Assembly (NCBI RefSeq): GCF_021130785.1
Contig: NC_060208.1
Location: 170,060,501 to 170,124,500 of the forward strand
Length of the DNA stretch: 64,000 nt
Direction of reading: 5' to 3'
Source of the DNA: Homalodisca vitripennis
Taxonomy: Eukaryota; Arthropoda; Insecta; Hemiptera; Cicadellidae
Positions 1-11,704 of the stretch are shown one piece after another (within the stretch, counting starts at the first letter, position 1; the number at the start of each line of letters is the position of its first letter). The notes under the pieces are model-generated. The model searched no databases and had not been told where the DNA came from. It saw only the letters and a list, made by a program, of their open reading frames with translations. Position numbers and translations under genes: made by a program.

Positions 1-399
1 AAAAGGAACACGAGTTCAAGTGGGATAGACAGTAATCCGTGTTGTTGTTACAAAAAGGTGTTTTTCATTCGTTTATATATTTTTTTCACTCAATTATTTA
101 ATTTCAGCTTAACCCATGTAAAATAAGACTAACTCATACCAATAATTTGTTTATAATATAATCAGGTTTTTAAACATCAAAACAGAAAGTTATAGGAGAA
201 TCAGTGTACTATCGGTATAAAAAAAAAACATGTTAACTCTTATCTGTAATTACACTTATAAAATTCTTTTAACTAAATCCTTTTCGTCTTCACCAACACG
301 GTTTCTTCCAAAAGTAAATCTACGTCATCTGCATATATTTAATTTCATCTAATTTACATTATAACTTCTCTTGACCACAACCTCTACTCGATACGCACC
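1..399. other. AT-rich DNA, nothing recognised
   Basis: No open frame of interest, repeat or RNA gene was seen in this stretch. Confidence 0.5.
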
Positions 400-850
400 T
401 TCTGCGATCTCAGCACGTTTCTCAAGCAGTTTGACTCTGTCAGGCATGGTGTTCTGCTGAGTAAACTTGAGGCATAAGGTATTTGAGATGTTTCGCTTCA
501 ATTACCTCTTTACTTAATTAAAGTACAGAAAACAAGTCTTAGATATATCCACAAATACAGGTATTCGCCCATTCAAAGGAAGGAGTCATTTAATTGTGAC
601 GCACCTCAGGGCTCTATTTTGGGAGTGTAACTGTAACAAAAGGCTTTTATAAGAAGGGCTTTATAGAATACAAATTAAATTTTAAAAAAACTTGTTCTTA
701 CTTTGATTTGTTCAATTGCACTACAATTTTAACGGAATAAAAGTATTATTATTATTATTTATGTTGAACGACTTAAGGGATTCGCCTTCGCCCGACGCCT
801 GTGTCCCCAAAATCAAATGGAGCCGGGACATATATGTTGAATACATCATG
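400..850 (+). pseudogene. Decayed non-LTR retrotransposon (LINE) reverse transcriptase fragment
   Basis: Reading the plus strand across stops and frameshifts gives the landmarks of a LINE reverse transcriptase. From 406 the frame reads DLS, then a short insertion, then FDSVRHGVLLSKLEA, a stop, and GI; this corresponds to the DLSKAFDSVxHxxLLxKLExxGI block that holds the first catalytic Asp. Near 596-632 it reads CDAPQGSILG, the fingers/palm PQGSILG block. After an unrelated stretch of about 100 bases, 746-795 reads LLFMLNDLRDSPSPDA, like the LLFLIYVNDLP block that follows PQGSILG. The catalytic YADD/FADD box is not visible. The order of blocks fits the Jockey/CR1/I group of LINEs, but the clade cannot be assigned. 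It is clearly non-functional. Confidence 0.6.
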
Positions 851-859
851 GGCGTCACG

Positions 860-3800
860 CTGAGAATCCTCCTTGACACAACTCTACTTAATACTGTCTT
901 TGAAAATCTGCAAAGAATGGTATTTTATTTCTGTTTATTGCAGGTTTTATATTTATATCCACACAATTTTTATCTGTTAAACTATCACATACTTGTTATA
1001 GAATTTAACAAGATTAGTATTGTATGTATAGCTGTATAACTGACCGAACGACTGTTTATTACGCATATTGTAATATCGGTGATGCATGAGGTGACATACT
1101 ATATGACTCTAAACATTTCTTGGAACTTCAGTGTTCATTAATTATTCCTACCAAAAACGTATTCGTTAGGCTGCTAAATGTTTATTAGGGGGTCTCGTAA
1201 AGGGCAGAGAATTCAAGTCAGAAATTATAAAGAACTTTGTATTCTGAAATGATAATATATTGTGCTAAGTGATAACGTAAACCTTTTTGATGTGACTTGA
1301 GTAGAGAAACCGAGTTTCAGATGCACAGGGACACATTCAAGAACAACGTAATAGTTCTAAGTAGTTCTAACACCCCGGGATATGGGTAAGCTGTAAGCTT
1401 TACTTTTTATTAAAATAGCGATAGCATAAACAATTTATTTTACATATATATTCTTTTTAATGCTTAAATATTTCATTCCTTATGTGTTTGATTGTAACAA
1501 AACTACTGATAATATTTAGATATTATCTAGTTTACAGTGTTATTTTCCTGAGCAATCACCGTAAACAAAGATCACTGGTTACTTGAAAATAAGTTACAAA
1601 GACTAATCTAAGATAGGTTTATTTTGGTTTACAGGTTAGCCCCTATGAACGCCATCTTACATTTTCTAAACCAATATGATTGTTAAAGTTCTGTCTCTGT
1701 TCTAGCTATCTCTCTTCTAGGCAATTCTACGTAGTATGTCTAGTTTTTTCCTGTGTTAAATGATGTTTTCATGAATTATTTTGGTTCTTATTGTTGTTTA
1801 TTAGTTTTCTAACGTGTTTTGAATGATGTGAAGTTAAAAATTCGTTCGTATTTACTAATTAGTTATCTTTTTACAGGAACCTATTGACAACTTATTGTCC
1901 TGGGCCTACTCAACAGTTATCATTATTGGAAACCACTTATTTATAGCACAATATTCATGGATTAGTCCTTATCTCTCTTATAGTAAAATTTCTTTCTTTA
2001 GCTCTTAACTTTGGTATTTTTATGTTTTGCAAAGAAATTTTTCAAATAATTCCTTAACTTGTAAAACTAAAAATACATATTATAAACCCATTTTGTCATA
2101 TTTGTATCTTTTTTGTTTTTATAACCATTCCTTAATTTATTTACCTACTTTCTGTATTTTTTACCTAATTAGGTGCTAGCTTATAACATATAATATACTA
2201 GTATGTACTTGTTAAACTTATCCATAACAAACTTAACCATATCATGAAACACGCAACATTGTATTATAATTTATTGTTTATTTAAAAGTAAAACAAACTG
2301 AAATGACGAGATGCTATCTTAAATTAAATTATCTTAATGTACATATAAAGCAGAGTACTGACATAAAATTATTAAAATATCAACCTAAAGCAAGTATATT
2401 TGTAAATGATTGGTTTCAATCTAAAAAATAATATAATTAATTTTTAAAGTTATGTATAAATCAAAACAGCTTTTTACAGTAGTTGTTTAATTTTTACTCA
2501 TTCGCGGAAATTTTCCACAGAATAATTACTAGTGCAAACGTTCTAAAACCTGGCATAAAAATTAAATAAATAATATTAAATTTCTTTAAATATCGATTCA
2601 TTTTGTGTTTATTGAATTTTCTAGTAGAAATGTTTGGTCATCTAAAGGGGAGGTTTAAGATTTTATATTTATGTAAATTTACAAAAAAAGTTTCATTTCT
2701 CACAAAAAACATCAATTATTATTATTATTTAAAAAAAATTAATTGAAATTTCCTAAAACAGTGTTTTATAAAAAATAAATAATTTAATTTCATGTTCTAT
2801 TTTGTCAATTCTTAAGTATTAAAACAGGATGTGATTTGAATTTTTAAAAGATAACAAAATTTTGGATTGAAATAATGTTTTGTAAAAGTAGTAACATTTT
2901 ATGGTTTTTCAGATAAATCTTTTAGTGGTAGGTAATTATAAACAAAAGAAACTTTTAAAGAAAGTAAAAGGGTCAGTTTAGCATTACAAATAAATTTATA
3001 TGCCACTACGAGGTACGATAAATATCACTTTTGCATAAGCAGCTTTGTCTATGTCATTCTTACTGCCGGCTCACTGTCTGTTTTTTCAGAATTTCCTTTC
3101 AATGCCTACTATATATGGATTTCGATGTCAACAGAGAAAATAATTCACGATATTCCTATTATCTTAGATACTAACTGTTCTTACTTTTGTAACGACAGAA
3201 CTAATAATACACCCCTTCATAAAGTATCAAATACGTAAATTTTTCTAACTTTTGACCTGGAAATCCATTCAGATCTAATTTTTGTGTTTTAACATGCATA
3301 GCGAAGTTTATTCCATCTGTTTTTTAATAATGTTATCTGAGTTTCATTATCACATATCCTATTGAGGTTTTGTTGATTACCATCTCCTGTTAAGCTTGTT
3401 GAAATAATTTACAAAGTAGTTCGGTTTTTAATTCAGTATTCAACTATATCTCTCACAATACAAATATTTATTTACAGTCAGGCGGTGTGCTTTAAACTTC
3501 GTTGTGTCATAATGTTTGTTATGTTTATAATTGGCTGCCAATATTTATCATCTCTAAACATATGTTTTATTCTTTAAAAAGTATAAAAGTAATATATTGT
3601 CTGTTATTACTTCAAATACAATAGACTATTAGATATTTGAATGTCTCAATTGAAATAAAAAATCGTACAAATACAAACTTATTTACGACATTGATGACTT
3701 CTGTCTTAAACATTTTTAATAGTAAATACGTAAACAGTTGGTTCTCTTTATTCTAAAATGTGGAAACATATTTACTTACGTAACATTCAGTAATATTCTA

Positions 3801-4882
3801 ATGTTGTCAATAGCCTAATTATAGGCTACCTAGCCACTTTATTTGTAATAATTATTATGTCTTATTATCACTGTAATCTATTGATGAGGCTAATTACAAA
3901 TTTTTTTATATTTTTTAAGATAAACTAATCGTGCATAAACCCAAACTTTAATTAGTTTTAACTCTCTTCTAAGCATACTAATTATGCACATTATGTATCA
4001 AAATACGATTTTCTTACAATATAAGATAATATTTTTCTTTGAAAAATCCAAAGGGATATTTTGCACTTTCTATTAGTTTAAATTTAAATACTGCTGTTTT
4101 ATCAAGTTTCCACGATTTACAAACTATATTAAATTTGTATATTTTTAATATTTCTTACAGTACAAAGAAGTTAGGTTAATACACAAATAATAAACAGTTT
4201 CAAAGCAGTACATAACATAATTTATAAGATCAAAAAACAATCAAATCTTGTGGACGCATTATATCGTGTTATAACCATAAAATGTTTTATTTGTTGTACT
4301 TCTAGACAAAAATCTATTTAAATATAACAACTACCGGTATATATTAAAAAGTAACAGTTCAATGGGTCTAAACTGATGAATATGATTTTTCGTATTATTA
4401 TTTTGCTCTTTTAAATATATATTACAGAGAAATTGATATTCATAGACAAAAGCAATCTGATTTTGTGCACGAGTGATTTTGCTATTTTATTTTTAAACTC
4501 TTAAAATAATAAAGAGTATCGAATCCTAATTGTTATAAATTTTTGAATAACACCATTTATCTTCGAAGTATTTTATATTATTAATTAATAAAAATTATAG
4601 GGACGAAAAAAGTTTGATCTTTTTTAGGTACGCATTTTTTTTAAAGTGACCATATTTCATAGTGGACATGCTGAAGAAGACGACGGTGAAATTGGGCAAA
4701 ATGTAGTAGTTTGATAAATACAGTATATTATAAGTCCATTATTATAAATTATGCTTACACCATTTTTTATCCACATGTACATAATTAAATTGTCTTACAG
4801 TATGGTAGCATTTATTACTATTTACAATATCCAGAAAAATAAAAATAAATATAAATAAAATTTTCGAATTTTTACTTTTTTT
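860..4882. other. Single-copy AT-rich DNA, no gene recognised
   Basis: About 4 kb of very AT-rich sequence with poly-A/T runs and short open frames only. I found no protein motif, tRNA, clear terminal repeat or copy elsewhere in the window. Confidence 0.5.
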
Positions 4883-4981
4883 CCCCCCCCCCACCCCCCC
4901 CCCCCCCCACCCCCCCCCCCCCCCACCCCCCCCCCCCCCCACCCCCCCCCCCCCCCACCCCCCCCCCCCCCCACCCCCCCC
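4883..4981. repeat. C15A minisatellite, exact 16-bp period
   Basis: Ninety-nine bases made only of C and single A residues. The A residues sit at 4893, 4909, 4925, 4941, 4957 and 4973, exactly 16 bases apart, each separated by 15 C. The minus strand is therefore runs of 15 G separated by T, which could form G-quadruplexes, and the plus strand could form i-motifs. An open frame on the minus strand reads through it as poly-Gly but is not a credible gene. Confidence 0.95.
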
Positions 4982-5651
4982 ATCCTTATTTTATTTTGGT
5001 ATTTTACTATTTTTGTTAGATTTTATTATTTTTGTGACTATAAACACACACAAAATTACACGATAAATCAAATATTTCATTTTAAATCATTAAATTAATA
5101 TTTATGTAAACAACTTTGCTGCGATTACTGTCTTCGAATATTTGTAATATAAGATCCCACCAACTAAAAAGTACACTAAACCAAATATTTTTTACCCAAT
5201 TCTTTCTCTCATAAGAAACGAGAGGTTTCCACTCGTCTTTGTGAGGATTTTATAAAACAGAATAAGGGGAGAATCGATATAGTACAATTTCGATGGTACT
5301 GATAAAAAGTGCTACAGCCACTGACAGGATTTGATCCTGCGCTAATTCTAACTCAGATCAAAACTGAAACGTCTTATACGTTCACACTTGCTAATTATTT
5401 CACGCCATAACTCTATTTACAATATATGGCGACATTTCACAGTGCTTGTTTGTCTCATATACGTATATCTTTAATTACAACAGAAGAAATTAAACATACA
5501 CATTTTTTATATTTCGACTAAATTACGAGACATTTACAAAAGATACAAACATAAAAATGAGAAAAAGAAGAATAGAAGAACAAAAGAAAAACATGGAACG
5601 AAATAGGATTGGATTTAATTTTAAACTTTGTATCACTGTTTTGTTTATTTT
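4982..5651. other. Unique DNA left of the tandem array
   Basis: AT-rich sequence with no recognised gene. A short palindromic stretch near 5325-5345 contains a GGATCAAATCC-like sequence on the minus strand that weakly resembles a Pol III B box, but there is no matching A box or tRNA fold. Confidence 0.4.
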
Positions 5652-7291
5652 AATGTACAATGGAGCCATTGTGTCTGGCCTATGTAATCTTTTTGGCGGT
5701 AATATTTACAAGATAATTGGTAAATGGCATTGCTTGATTCACAAGTAATTTTAATAACCATCGGATTTTTTTAGGTTCTACTATAGATTTTTTAAATGTA
5801 TTATTAAATTACAGTTTTTAGCGAGGCTTATAGTAGGGTTCACAGGCAAATGGTTTGTTTAAATTGTGGGTTAGTTCATCAGATGGTAGTTTAGATCTTA
5901 TAATAAAAAAGATTTCAAATGCTTTTTCAAAACTTATTCTACGTGGATTACTAAATTAATTTCTTGTTAATTCGCACTCGTTCTTGTTAATATGCAAGAA
6001 GGATATTTCCACTTAATCTTTCGTTTTTGCTCGACATTTCTAATGAAGAACAAGATTTTCTCAACATACTTTTATTTATAGGTATTTGTAAGAATATGAA
6101 GTATTGACAATGTTCACCTTTTCCATTGTTTAAGCATAAAGCCTTATGTCGTGTTTAACAGCAAATTTCTTGCTCACTGCTAAGTACTTATTCACTCACT
6201 GCAAACTTGTATTAAATCAAGCTAACACATTACAGTGAGGCGCAGATGAAGCAACTATCGACGAAGCAGTTAAGCTCATGAAGCGGGTTCGAAACAGTGT
6301 AATGTGCGGAAATTCTGCTATCTCGTACATAAAACTTTCCCATCACGAACTTTGTAGTCAGCAAAATTACTGCATTTGCCTACAGAGTTCTCTCGTCTGT
6401 CTGTTTATATCGAACTTTAGTATATTATTGACCAGATGCAACTGAACGTAATATTATGTTTTTCAGGTAGCAGAGTTGGAAGCGGTCAGTTGTTCACTAG
6501 TTTGATCGAGATTCACTTAGTTATTTACCCTGCTAAAACATACTCGGTGTGTAAAGCGCGTCCTGGTGGCAGTCTGAGTTTGGAGTCTGTGTCCATTGGA
6601 ACCCTACGCTTATTCCCCTCTTTTTCAGTAGCGCCTTGATTGTGCTGAACTTTACTGAGTATGTAAAAGCTTCATAATATTATTGATTTGTATATTCCGT
6701 CTCATCTTTGAATATTTAAAGATGCTCCAGTATTTGACGTAAATGTTTTCAAATTTTTGTAGTTTACCCTTTTATAAAATCTGCTCTAAATCGTGTGTTT
6801 GTCGTACCTTTGTGGTTATTTTTTGTTTTGTCCCAAGGTACTTTCAAAAAATTAGTTTTACTTCTTTATTTTTAAATTATATTGTAAAATACAGTATTTT
6901 TATATAGAATCCCAATTTTTTATGTTATTGGTCCGCCACTTCGAAACTCTCTTGTGAATATTGTTGAAAAACAAACATCCCTCAACTGTGTCTTTCAAAT
7001 AGAGATTTAAAACAATATTAAAAATGTCATTAATGTATATATTGGAAAATTTTCAGATTCGGGCCCGGGACCTCCGGTTTTGGCTCATCTTCTTCCTTAA
7101 ATTGAATTAAACTGTCTTAAGTATATTTCCTGTATATGATTTAGAGGGTTTCTATTTTGTTTCTTTACTACAGCTCTAAACGTTCTCCTAATGTATGTTT
7201 AGTGCATTACAGCTGACTCACACTATACATATAAAAAGAGCTAAAAATCATATTTATCTGAAGAAAAGCACTGTACTGAAGCTATAATAAA

Positions 7292-7384
7292 TTGATAAAA
7301 GACAAGGTAAGTAAGTTTTGTGGTTTATCCCTCAGAGTTAATGATCGGTACGAGTGGTCATTAATCAGCCTATTGAAGCTAAGA
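7292..7384. repeat. 93-bp segment, single in copy 1
   Basis: Runs from ATTGATAAAAGACAAGG to TATTGAAGCTAAG. In copy 1 it occurs once. In copies 2-4 it occurs at this position and again about 1.3 kb upstream. It is 93 bases (31 codons) with an open plus-strand frame, but no protein family was recognised. Confidence 0.85.
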
Positions 7385-8596
7385 CAAAATAGATATCATT
7401 ACCAACAGGCAGAGTAACTAAAACTCTCCATTATCAGTGAAAGGATCTGGTGGATAAATAAAATGATTAACTTTCAAGGCAAACTAGCGGTGTACATGAT
7501 GAGAATAGAGTAATAATGGTATAAATTAATCTGTCCATACATCAAGCTTTGTAACCCAGCGATAATCTGCTGTGGCTTTAGAAAATGAGCAATGAAAGAA
7601 GTGCTGATTAAATAATTATAGAAACATCCGGCCCGAGTTGTAAGGTACAGTAACTTAAAACTTCTTCTAAACATTGAATTAGTGCTACTACTCATGAAGA
7701 GCATGTTTCTTGAGAGCAAACATGCGATTATCTCCGTGAAGAAAGATCTTCTATTTATGTTTGAAGTTAAATTTAGTTTGACTTACCAGTTTTAGATTTA
7801 GTTTGATTTTTAGTTTTATTTTAGAAGTATCCACTAAGTTGCACCACTAAGAGAAGCATCTGTGTTTAAATCAGGCACAATGTGATTCTATGTCCAGGTA
7901 AGGTGATTTTGTAACCTAGTCTTCAGGAATATTATTCATGTACCATTTGAGACATTTTCACTTCATAATGGAGCTCTTCAAATCCCACCTTCCTGCTCGA
8001 AATCATGATTGAGAAATAAAACATATATTGAACATTTCAAAATAAACTGTATCTCGAAACTTGATTTCGAGGCTATGGGTATCAAAGTTGGTAAAAAGTC
8101 AGATAGTAAGTTTGTTACAGTAGGGTTACACAGATCAGCCCAAAGGTTCTTCCTTATATCTGCCCAATTATTTTTTTTTTTTTTTTCATTGTGTTCTGTC
8201 AGGTCTCTTGTGTATCAACATTGTATTGTTTTATTGAATTTTCTAGATTTTTGTATAGTAAAAAAAGTAATCAGGTGAAACTAGTTCAAATATGGAATGC
8301 ACCATACTTACACTTCAATTGAGTTGAGTTCATGCTACATCTGGCCCCAAAATCTGTAAAATAAAAACTGACTTATAATATTTTTAAATTATTCATTCCA
8401 AAATAGTAGTACTTGTTTTTGTACTAACATAGCTATTTAAATTTTGAATATATCAAATTTGCAATAAATACTAATGTACAAACTATTTGGAACCTCAAAC
8501 AAAAGGTCTTACTATAAACACACTGAAATTATTTGTATTCTTTTAGGTTCTACTATTAACCAATATACAGGTTAGAAGATTTTTATATATTGACTA

Positions 8597-9890
8597 CCTG
8601 TTACCCGCGGCTTCGCACGCAATCTTTAGAACCGATGTCTTAGTAAAATCAATTATGATGTAATATGATGGGAGTTAAAACGTAAGTAGGCATACATCAA
8701 ATAGATATTATTTAAGTTCATGGTAAATAGTATCAGAGTTGAACTAAATTATTATATCATGTTTGGCACGTGTAGGAGCATTCTTGATTCTAATTATTAT
8801 ATACATAACTTCACAGCTGAATCTGCCTTGTCATCCCGATCAAGAAAACACAAATTCGGATCACACAGGTCTCGGCGTGGATAAAGCGTATATTTCCAGT
8901 CCCTATATATTTCAGGTCTAAGATATTTCCAGTACCATAGTAGAGTTTGCCTTGTTCTGACGAAGAAAAAATATATGTAGTTACGTAGGACCGAGATGCA
9001 TATTTCGGTTAAAAAGTGCCTACTTAAGACCGTTTAAATTCACTTACCTACTATGTCACAGTTTAGCTTGCTATATTGCCTCGATAAAAATCTCTGAAAT
9101 CTATTTTGGTCAAGATCGTGTTGACATAGTTGAGTTTGCCTTGTCCTGATGAATAAAATATACACATAAGTAGGATTGGAAAGCCTATTACGACCTAGGG
9201 GGAAGTCCTACCTACTTACTATGTATTTTCGGTATAAGAGGGAAATCCTTATTAAGGTTTTGCAACATTCCAAAATAATCGTTATTAAAGTTTTGCGTTA
9301 CAACTGTTTTTTGGGCTGTAGCCAGGGAAAGAATGAATCGTTGAGGCATGTTAGTATTCATTTCTCTGTTTTCCATAAGCCATTGTTAAAATGTAATATC
9401 ATAATGTCAAGGAAGCCCACCAGTTTAAAGTAACTTGTGTGAAAACATTCATAACTTTGTTCATTAAGGTTAATTTTATAACAGTATTTAATGCATTAGA
9501 TGATTTTAATTCGTCACTGGCGCAATCTGGAGTAAAATTTATATATTAATGTTTTTTTTTTTACTATCTGCATTACACTACCGATCAAGTACTACTTACT
9601 TATTATTGATAAAATTTAAATGTAAACAGATTTTCAGAACGTTTGTCGAACTATAGCTGTCAACAGCTGTTTAGTACCAGTTTAATTTGAATTATGAAAC
9701 GTAGAAACTACATTTTTTCTGAATTCAAAAATATTCCAGGTAACTTTTCTTAACTTTGTCTTCATAAAAACCTTCCTTGGATTTCAATGGACATTTTACA
9801 AAAATAATTGGTCCTGCCGTTATCGAGATTAGCGCTTACCAACACATTTCGCCATTAATTTTTATTTTTAAGATAAGAATATTAATAGTA
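8597..9890 (-). mobile_element. Dispersed repeat with CCGCGG end, copy 1
   Basis: The plus strand begins near TTACCCGCGGCTTCGCACGC (about 8609) and runs to about 9890. On the minus strand it would end in GCGTGCGAAGCCGCGGGTAAC followed by a few bases. The block at about 9570-9720, including AACAGCTGTTTAGTACCAG, is homologous in reverse orientation to 48790-48950, and the CCGCGG-type end recurs at about 43660, 49500, 49610 and 63545, so this is an interspersed family. No open frame is retained. A final CTAG on better-preserved copies fits the CTRR end of Helitrons, but a LINE-type or other non-autonomous element is also possible. It abuts an (AT)n tract. Confidence 0.55.
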
Positions 9891-10122
9891 ATCTTATTAT
9901 AATATATTTAATTAATTCAGTTAGGTTCATCAATTATCAAAGTTTATAATATATTCCTCTTGGGACGAACCACAATCACAGATTACATAATAGACTTACA
10001 TTATCTCACCAATTGATTCACTACAAAAATCAACTGAGGAAGTGAAAGTTTTTTTGTTTTTCACTTGCCGAAATACTATTTATGATGATGAATAAAATAT
10101 ACATTTGTACTATGTACAACTC

Positions 10123-10143
<21 letters not shown>

Positions 10144-10167
<24 letters not shown>

Positions 10168-10168
10168 T
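10144..10168. repeat. (GA)n microsatellite
   Basis: A (TA)n then (GA)n tract. On the minus strand it directly follows the last SINE unit, where it would form a (TC)n(TA)n tail. Confidence 0.9.
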
Positions 10169-10323
10169 ATTTGGCCGTATCTGTCACATATGGGTTTAAA
10201 TAAGCAAACTAACATATGATCGGAAGACCAAATACCTGTCAAACGACTTTTATTTACATTAAATTGTATAAGTGGCAATAGCCTTATTTAATTTCAATAA
10301 ACATTGAATCACAAAAAGTACTT

Positions 10324-10391
10324 GCTCCGCCGGGAGTCGAACCCGGATCTCTCACTTGCCGGGTGAATGTGCTACCATTACACCACAGAGC
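10324..10391 (-). ncRNA. tRNA-like SINE head 1
   Basis: The minus strand folds as a tRNA: an acceptor of GCTCTG with CGGAGC (one G-T wobble), a D arm GTGTAATGGTAGCAC, an anticodon stem TTCAC/GTGAG with loop CCGGCAA, and a T arm CCGGGTTCGACTCCCGG. The A box (TGGTGTAATGG) and B box (GGTTCGACTCC) are both good Pol III promoter elements. The loop has C instead of U at position 33, with GGC in the anticodon place. That, the tandem SINE context and the first acceptor position argue for a tRNA-derived SINE head and not a working tRNA gene. Confidence 0.7.
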
Positions 10392-10574
10392 GCTTACTTT
10401 TTCCGATTCAATTATTTTGTATTTGGCCGTATCTGTCACATATGGGTTTAAATAAGCAAACTAACATATGATCGGAAGACCAAATACCTGTCAAACGACT
10501 TTTATTTACATTAAATTGTATAAGTGGCAATAGCCTTATTTAATTTCAATAAACATTGAATCACAAAAATACTT

Positions 10575-10642
10575 GCTCCGCCGGGAGTCGAACCCGGATC
10601 TCTCACTTGCCGGGTGAATGTGCTACCATTACATCACAGAGC
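10575..10642 (-). ncRNA. tRNA-like SINE head 2
   Basis: Same fold and Pol III boxes as the head at 10324-10391. It differs by one base near the acceptor/D-arm junction (ATCAC for ACCAC on the plus strand). Confidence 0.7.
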
Positions 10643-10827
10643 GCTTACTTTTTTCCGATTCAATTATTTTGTATTTGGCCGTATCTGTCACATATGGGTT
10701 TAAATAAGCAAACTAACATATGATCGGAAGACCAAATACCTGTCAAACAACTTTTATTTACATTAAATTGTATAAGTGGCAATAGCCTTATTTAATTTCA
10801 ATAAACATTGAATCACAAAAAGTACTT

Positions 10828-10895
10828 GCTCCGCCGGGAGTCGAACCCGGATCTCTCACTTGCCGGGTGAATGTGCTACCATTACACCACAGAGC
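10828..10895 (-). ncRNA. tRNA-like SINE head 3
   Basis: Identical by eye to the head at 10324-10391. Upstream of it (10896-11012) lies a unit that lacks its own head. Confidence 0.7.
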
Positions 10896-11062
10896 GCTTA
10901 CTTTTTCCGATTCAATTATTTTGTATTTGGCCGTATCTGTCACATATGGGTTTAAATAAGCAAACTAACATATGATCGGAAGACCAAATACCTGTCAAAC
11001 GACTTTTATTTAATATATATAATATATTATATTATATAATTATTATATATTATATAAACCTG

Positions 11063-11068
<6 letters not shown>

Positions 11069-11119
<51 letters not shown>
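11069..11119. repeat. (AT)n microsatellite
   Basis: About 25 uninterrupted AT units after TGTGTTTT. The orthologous tracts in copies 2, 3 and 4 (20273, 29526 and 38804) have different lengths. Confidence 0.95.
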
Positions 11120-11121
<2 letters not shown>

Positions 11122-11486
11122 CTGTAGAAGAAGAAACAAGAACTTGAGTCCAAAAATTAGTCTACTCCATGCAATTAAAATTAAAACTAGGATGAAATCA
11201 GTGATATTATATTTAAATTTAATAATTAAAATATTTCATTATTAAAATTTTATTGAACATTCAATAACTATACCATTTTTTTCCGTGGTAATACAGTACG
11301 AAAAATCATTCTAAATTCAAAATTGAAAGAAGCAACATTTCCATGTCCATCCGTACTAATATTGGAAAATCCAGCTGTGCAATAAGTTTAAAACTTTAAA
11401 CCAATTAAAAGTGGAGTAAAGAAAAGTTGAAGCCATCCACCATAGTAAATTCTCCTATTTTTCAATCAACTTAATTTACAGGATCA

Positions 11487-11490
<4 letters not shown>

Positions 11491-11551
<61 letters not shown>
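11491..11551. repeat. (AT)n microsatellite private to copy 1
   Basis: About 30 AT units where copies 2-4 read only ACATATACCCAGAAC. Confidence 0.95.
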
Positions 11552-11553
<2 letters not shown>

Positions 11554-11704
11554 GAACATAAATGAAGTATACATAGTTCAAGAAGCTGCACACAACGGAG
11601 TAAATTCCAAGTTCCAATAGCAAGACTGTATCAGATGAAGACACGTTTTGAGATGGCAGGCTTAAATTCCTCAAGGGTAGTTAACACAGAAATATAATTT
11701 TTTC

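Larger units (their letters stand above)
10168..11012 (-). repeat. Tandem array of a tRNA-headed SINE-like unit, about 252 bp period
   Basis: The sequence GTATTTGGCCGTATCTG recurs at 10168, 10419, 10671 and 10923, giving a period of about 252 bp. Read on the minus strand, each unit is a 68-nt tRNA-like head, a body of about 95 nt, and a segment of about 76 nt whose ends, GTATTTGG and CCAAATAC, are inverted repeats, with CATATG inside both arms. Three heads and four body ends are present. The units differ by only a few bases, so amplification is recent. The tRNA head and adjoining body recur as a truncated copy at 44101-44155, which shows the family is dispersed. Confidence 0.85.
9900..11040. 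repeat. Extra 1.1-kb block present only in copy 1
   Basis: Copies 2-4 run directly from the AATAGTAATCTTATTATA stretch into an (AT)-rich stretch ending TATATAAAG-CTGTGTTTT. In copy 1 these flanks are separated by about 1.1 kb that includes a (GA)n tract (10144-10168) and the SINE array. Either copy 1 gained it or the others lost it; the AT-rich edges hide any target duplication. Confidence 0.75.

Noticed and set aside
4742..4942. Glycine-rich open frame on the minus strand
   Set aside because: The poly-Gly is the C15A minisatellite read in reverse. There is no other protein-like sequence.
10119..10144. Short (TA)n then (GA)n considered as a promoter or origin
   Set aside because: Simple sequence only. 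It is best explained as the tail of the SINE array.
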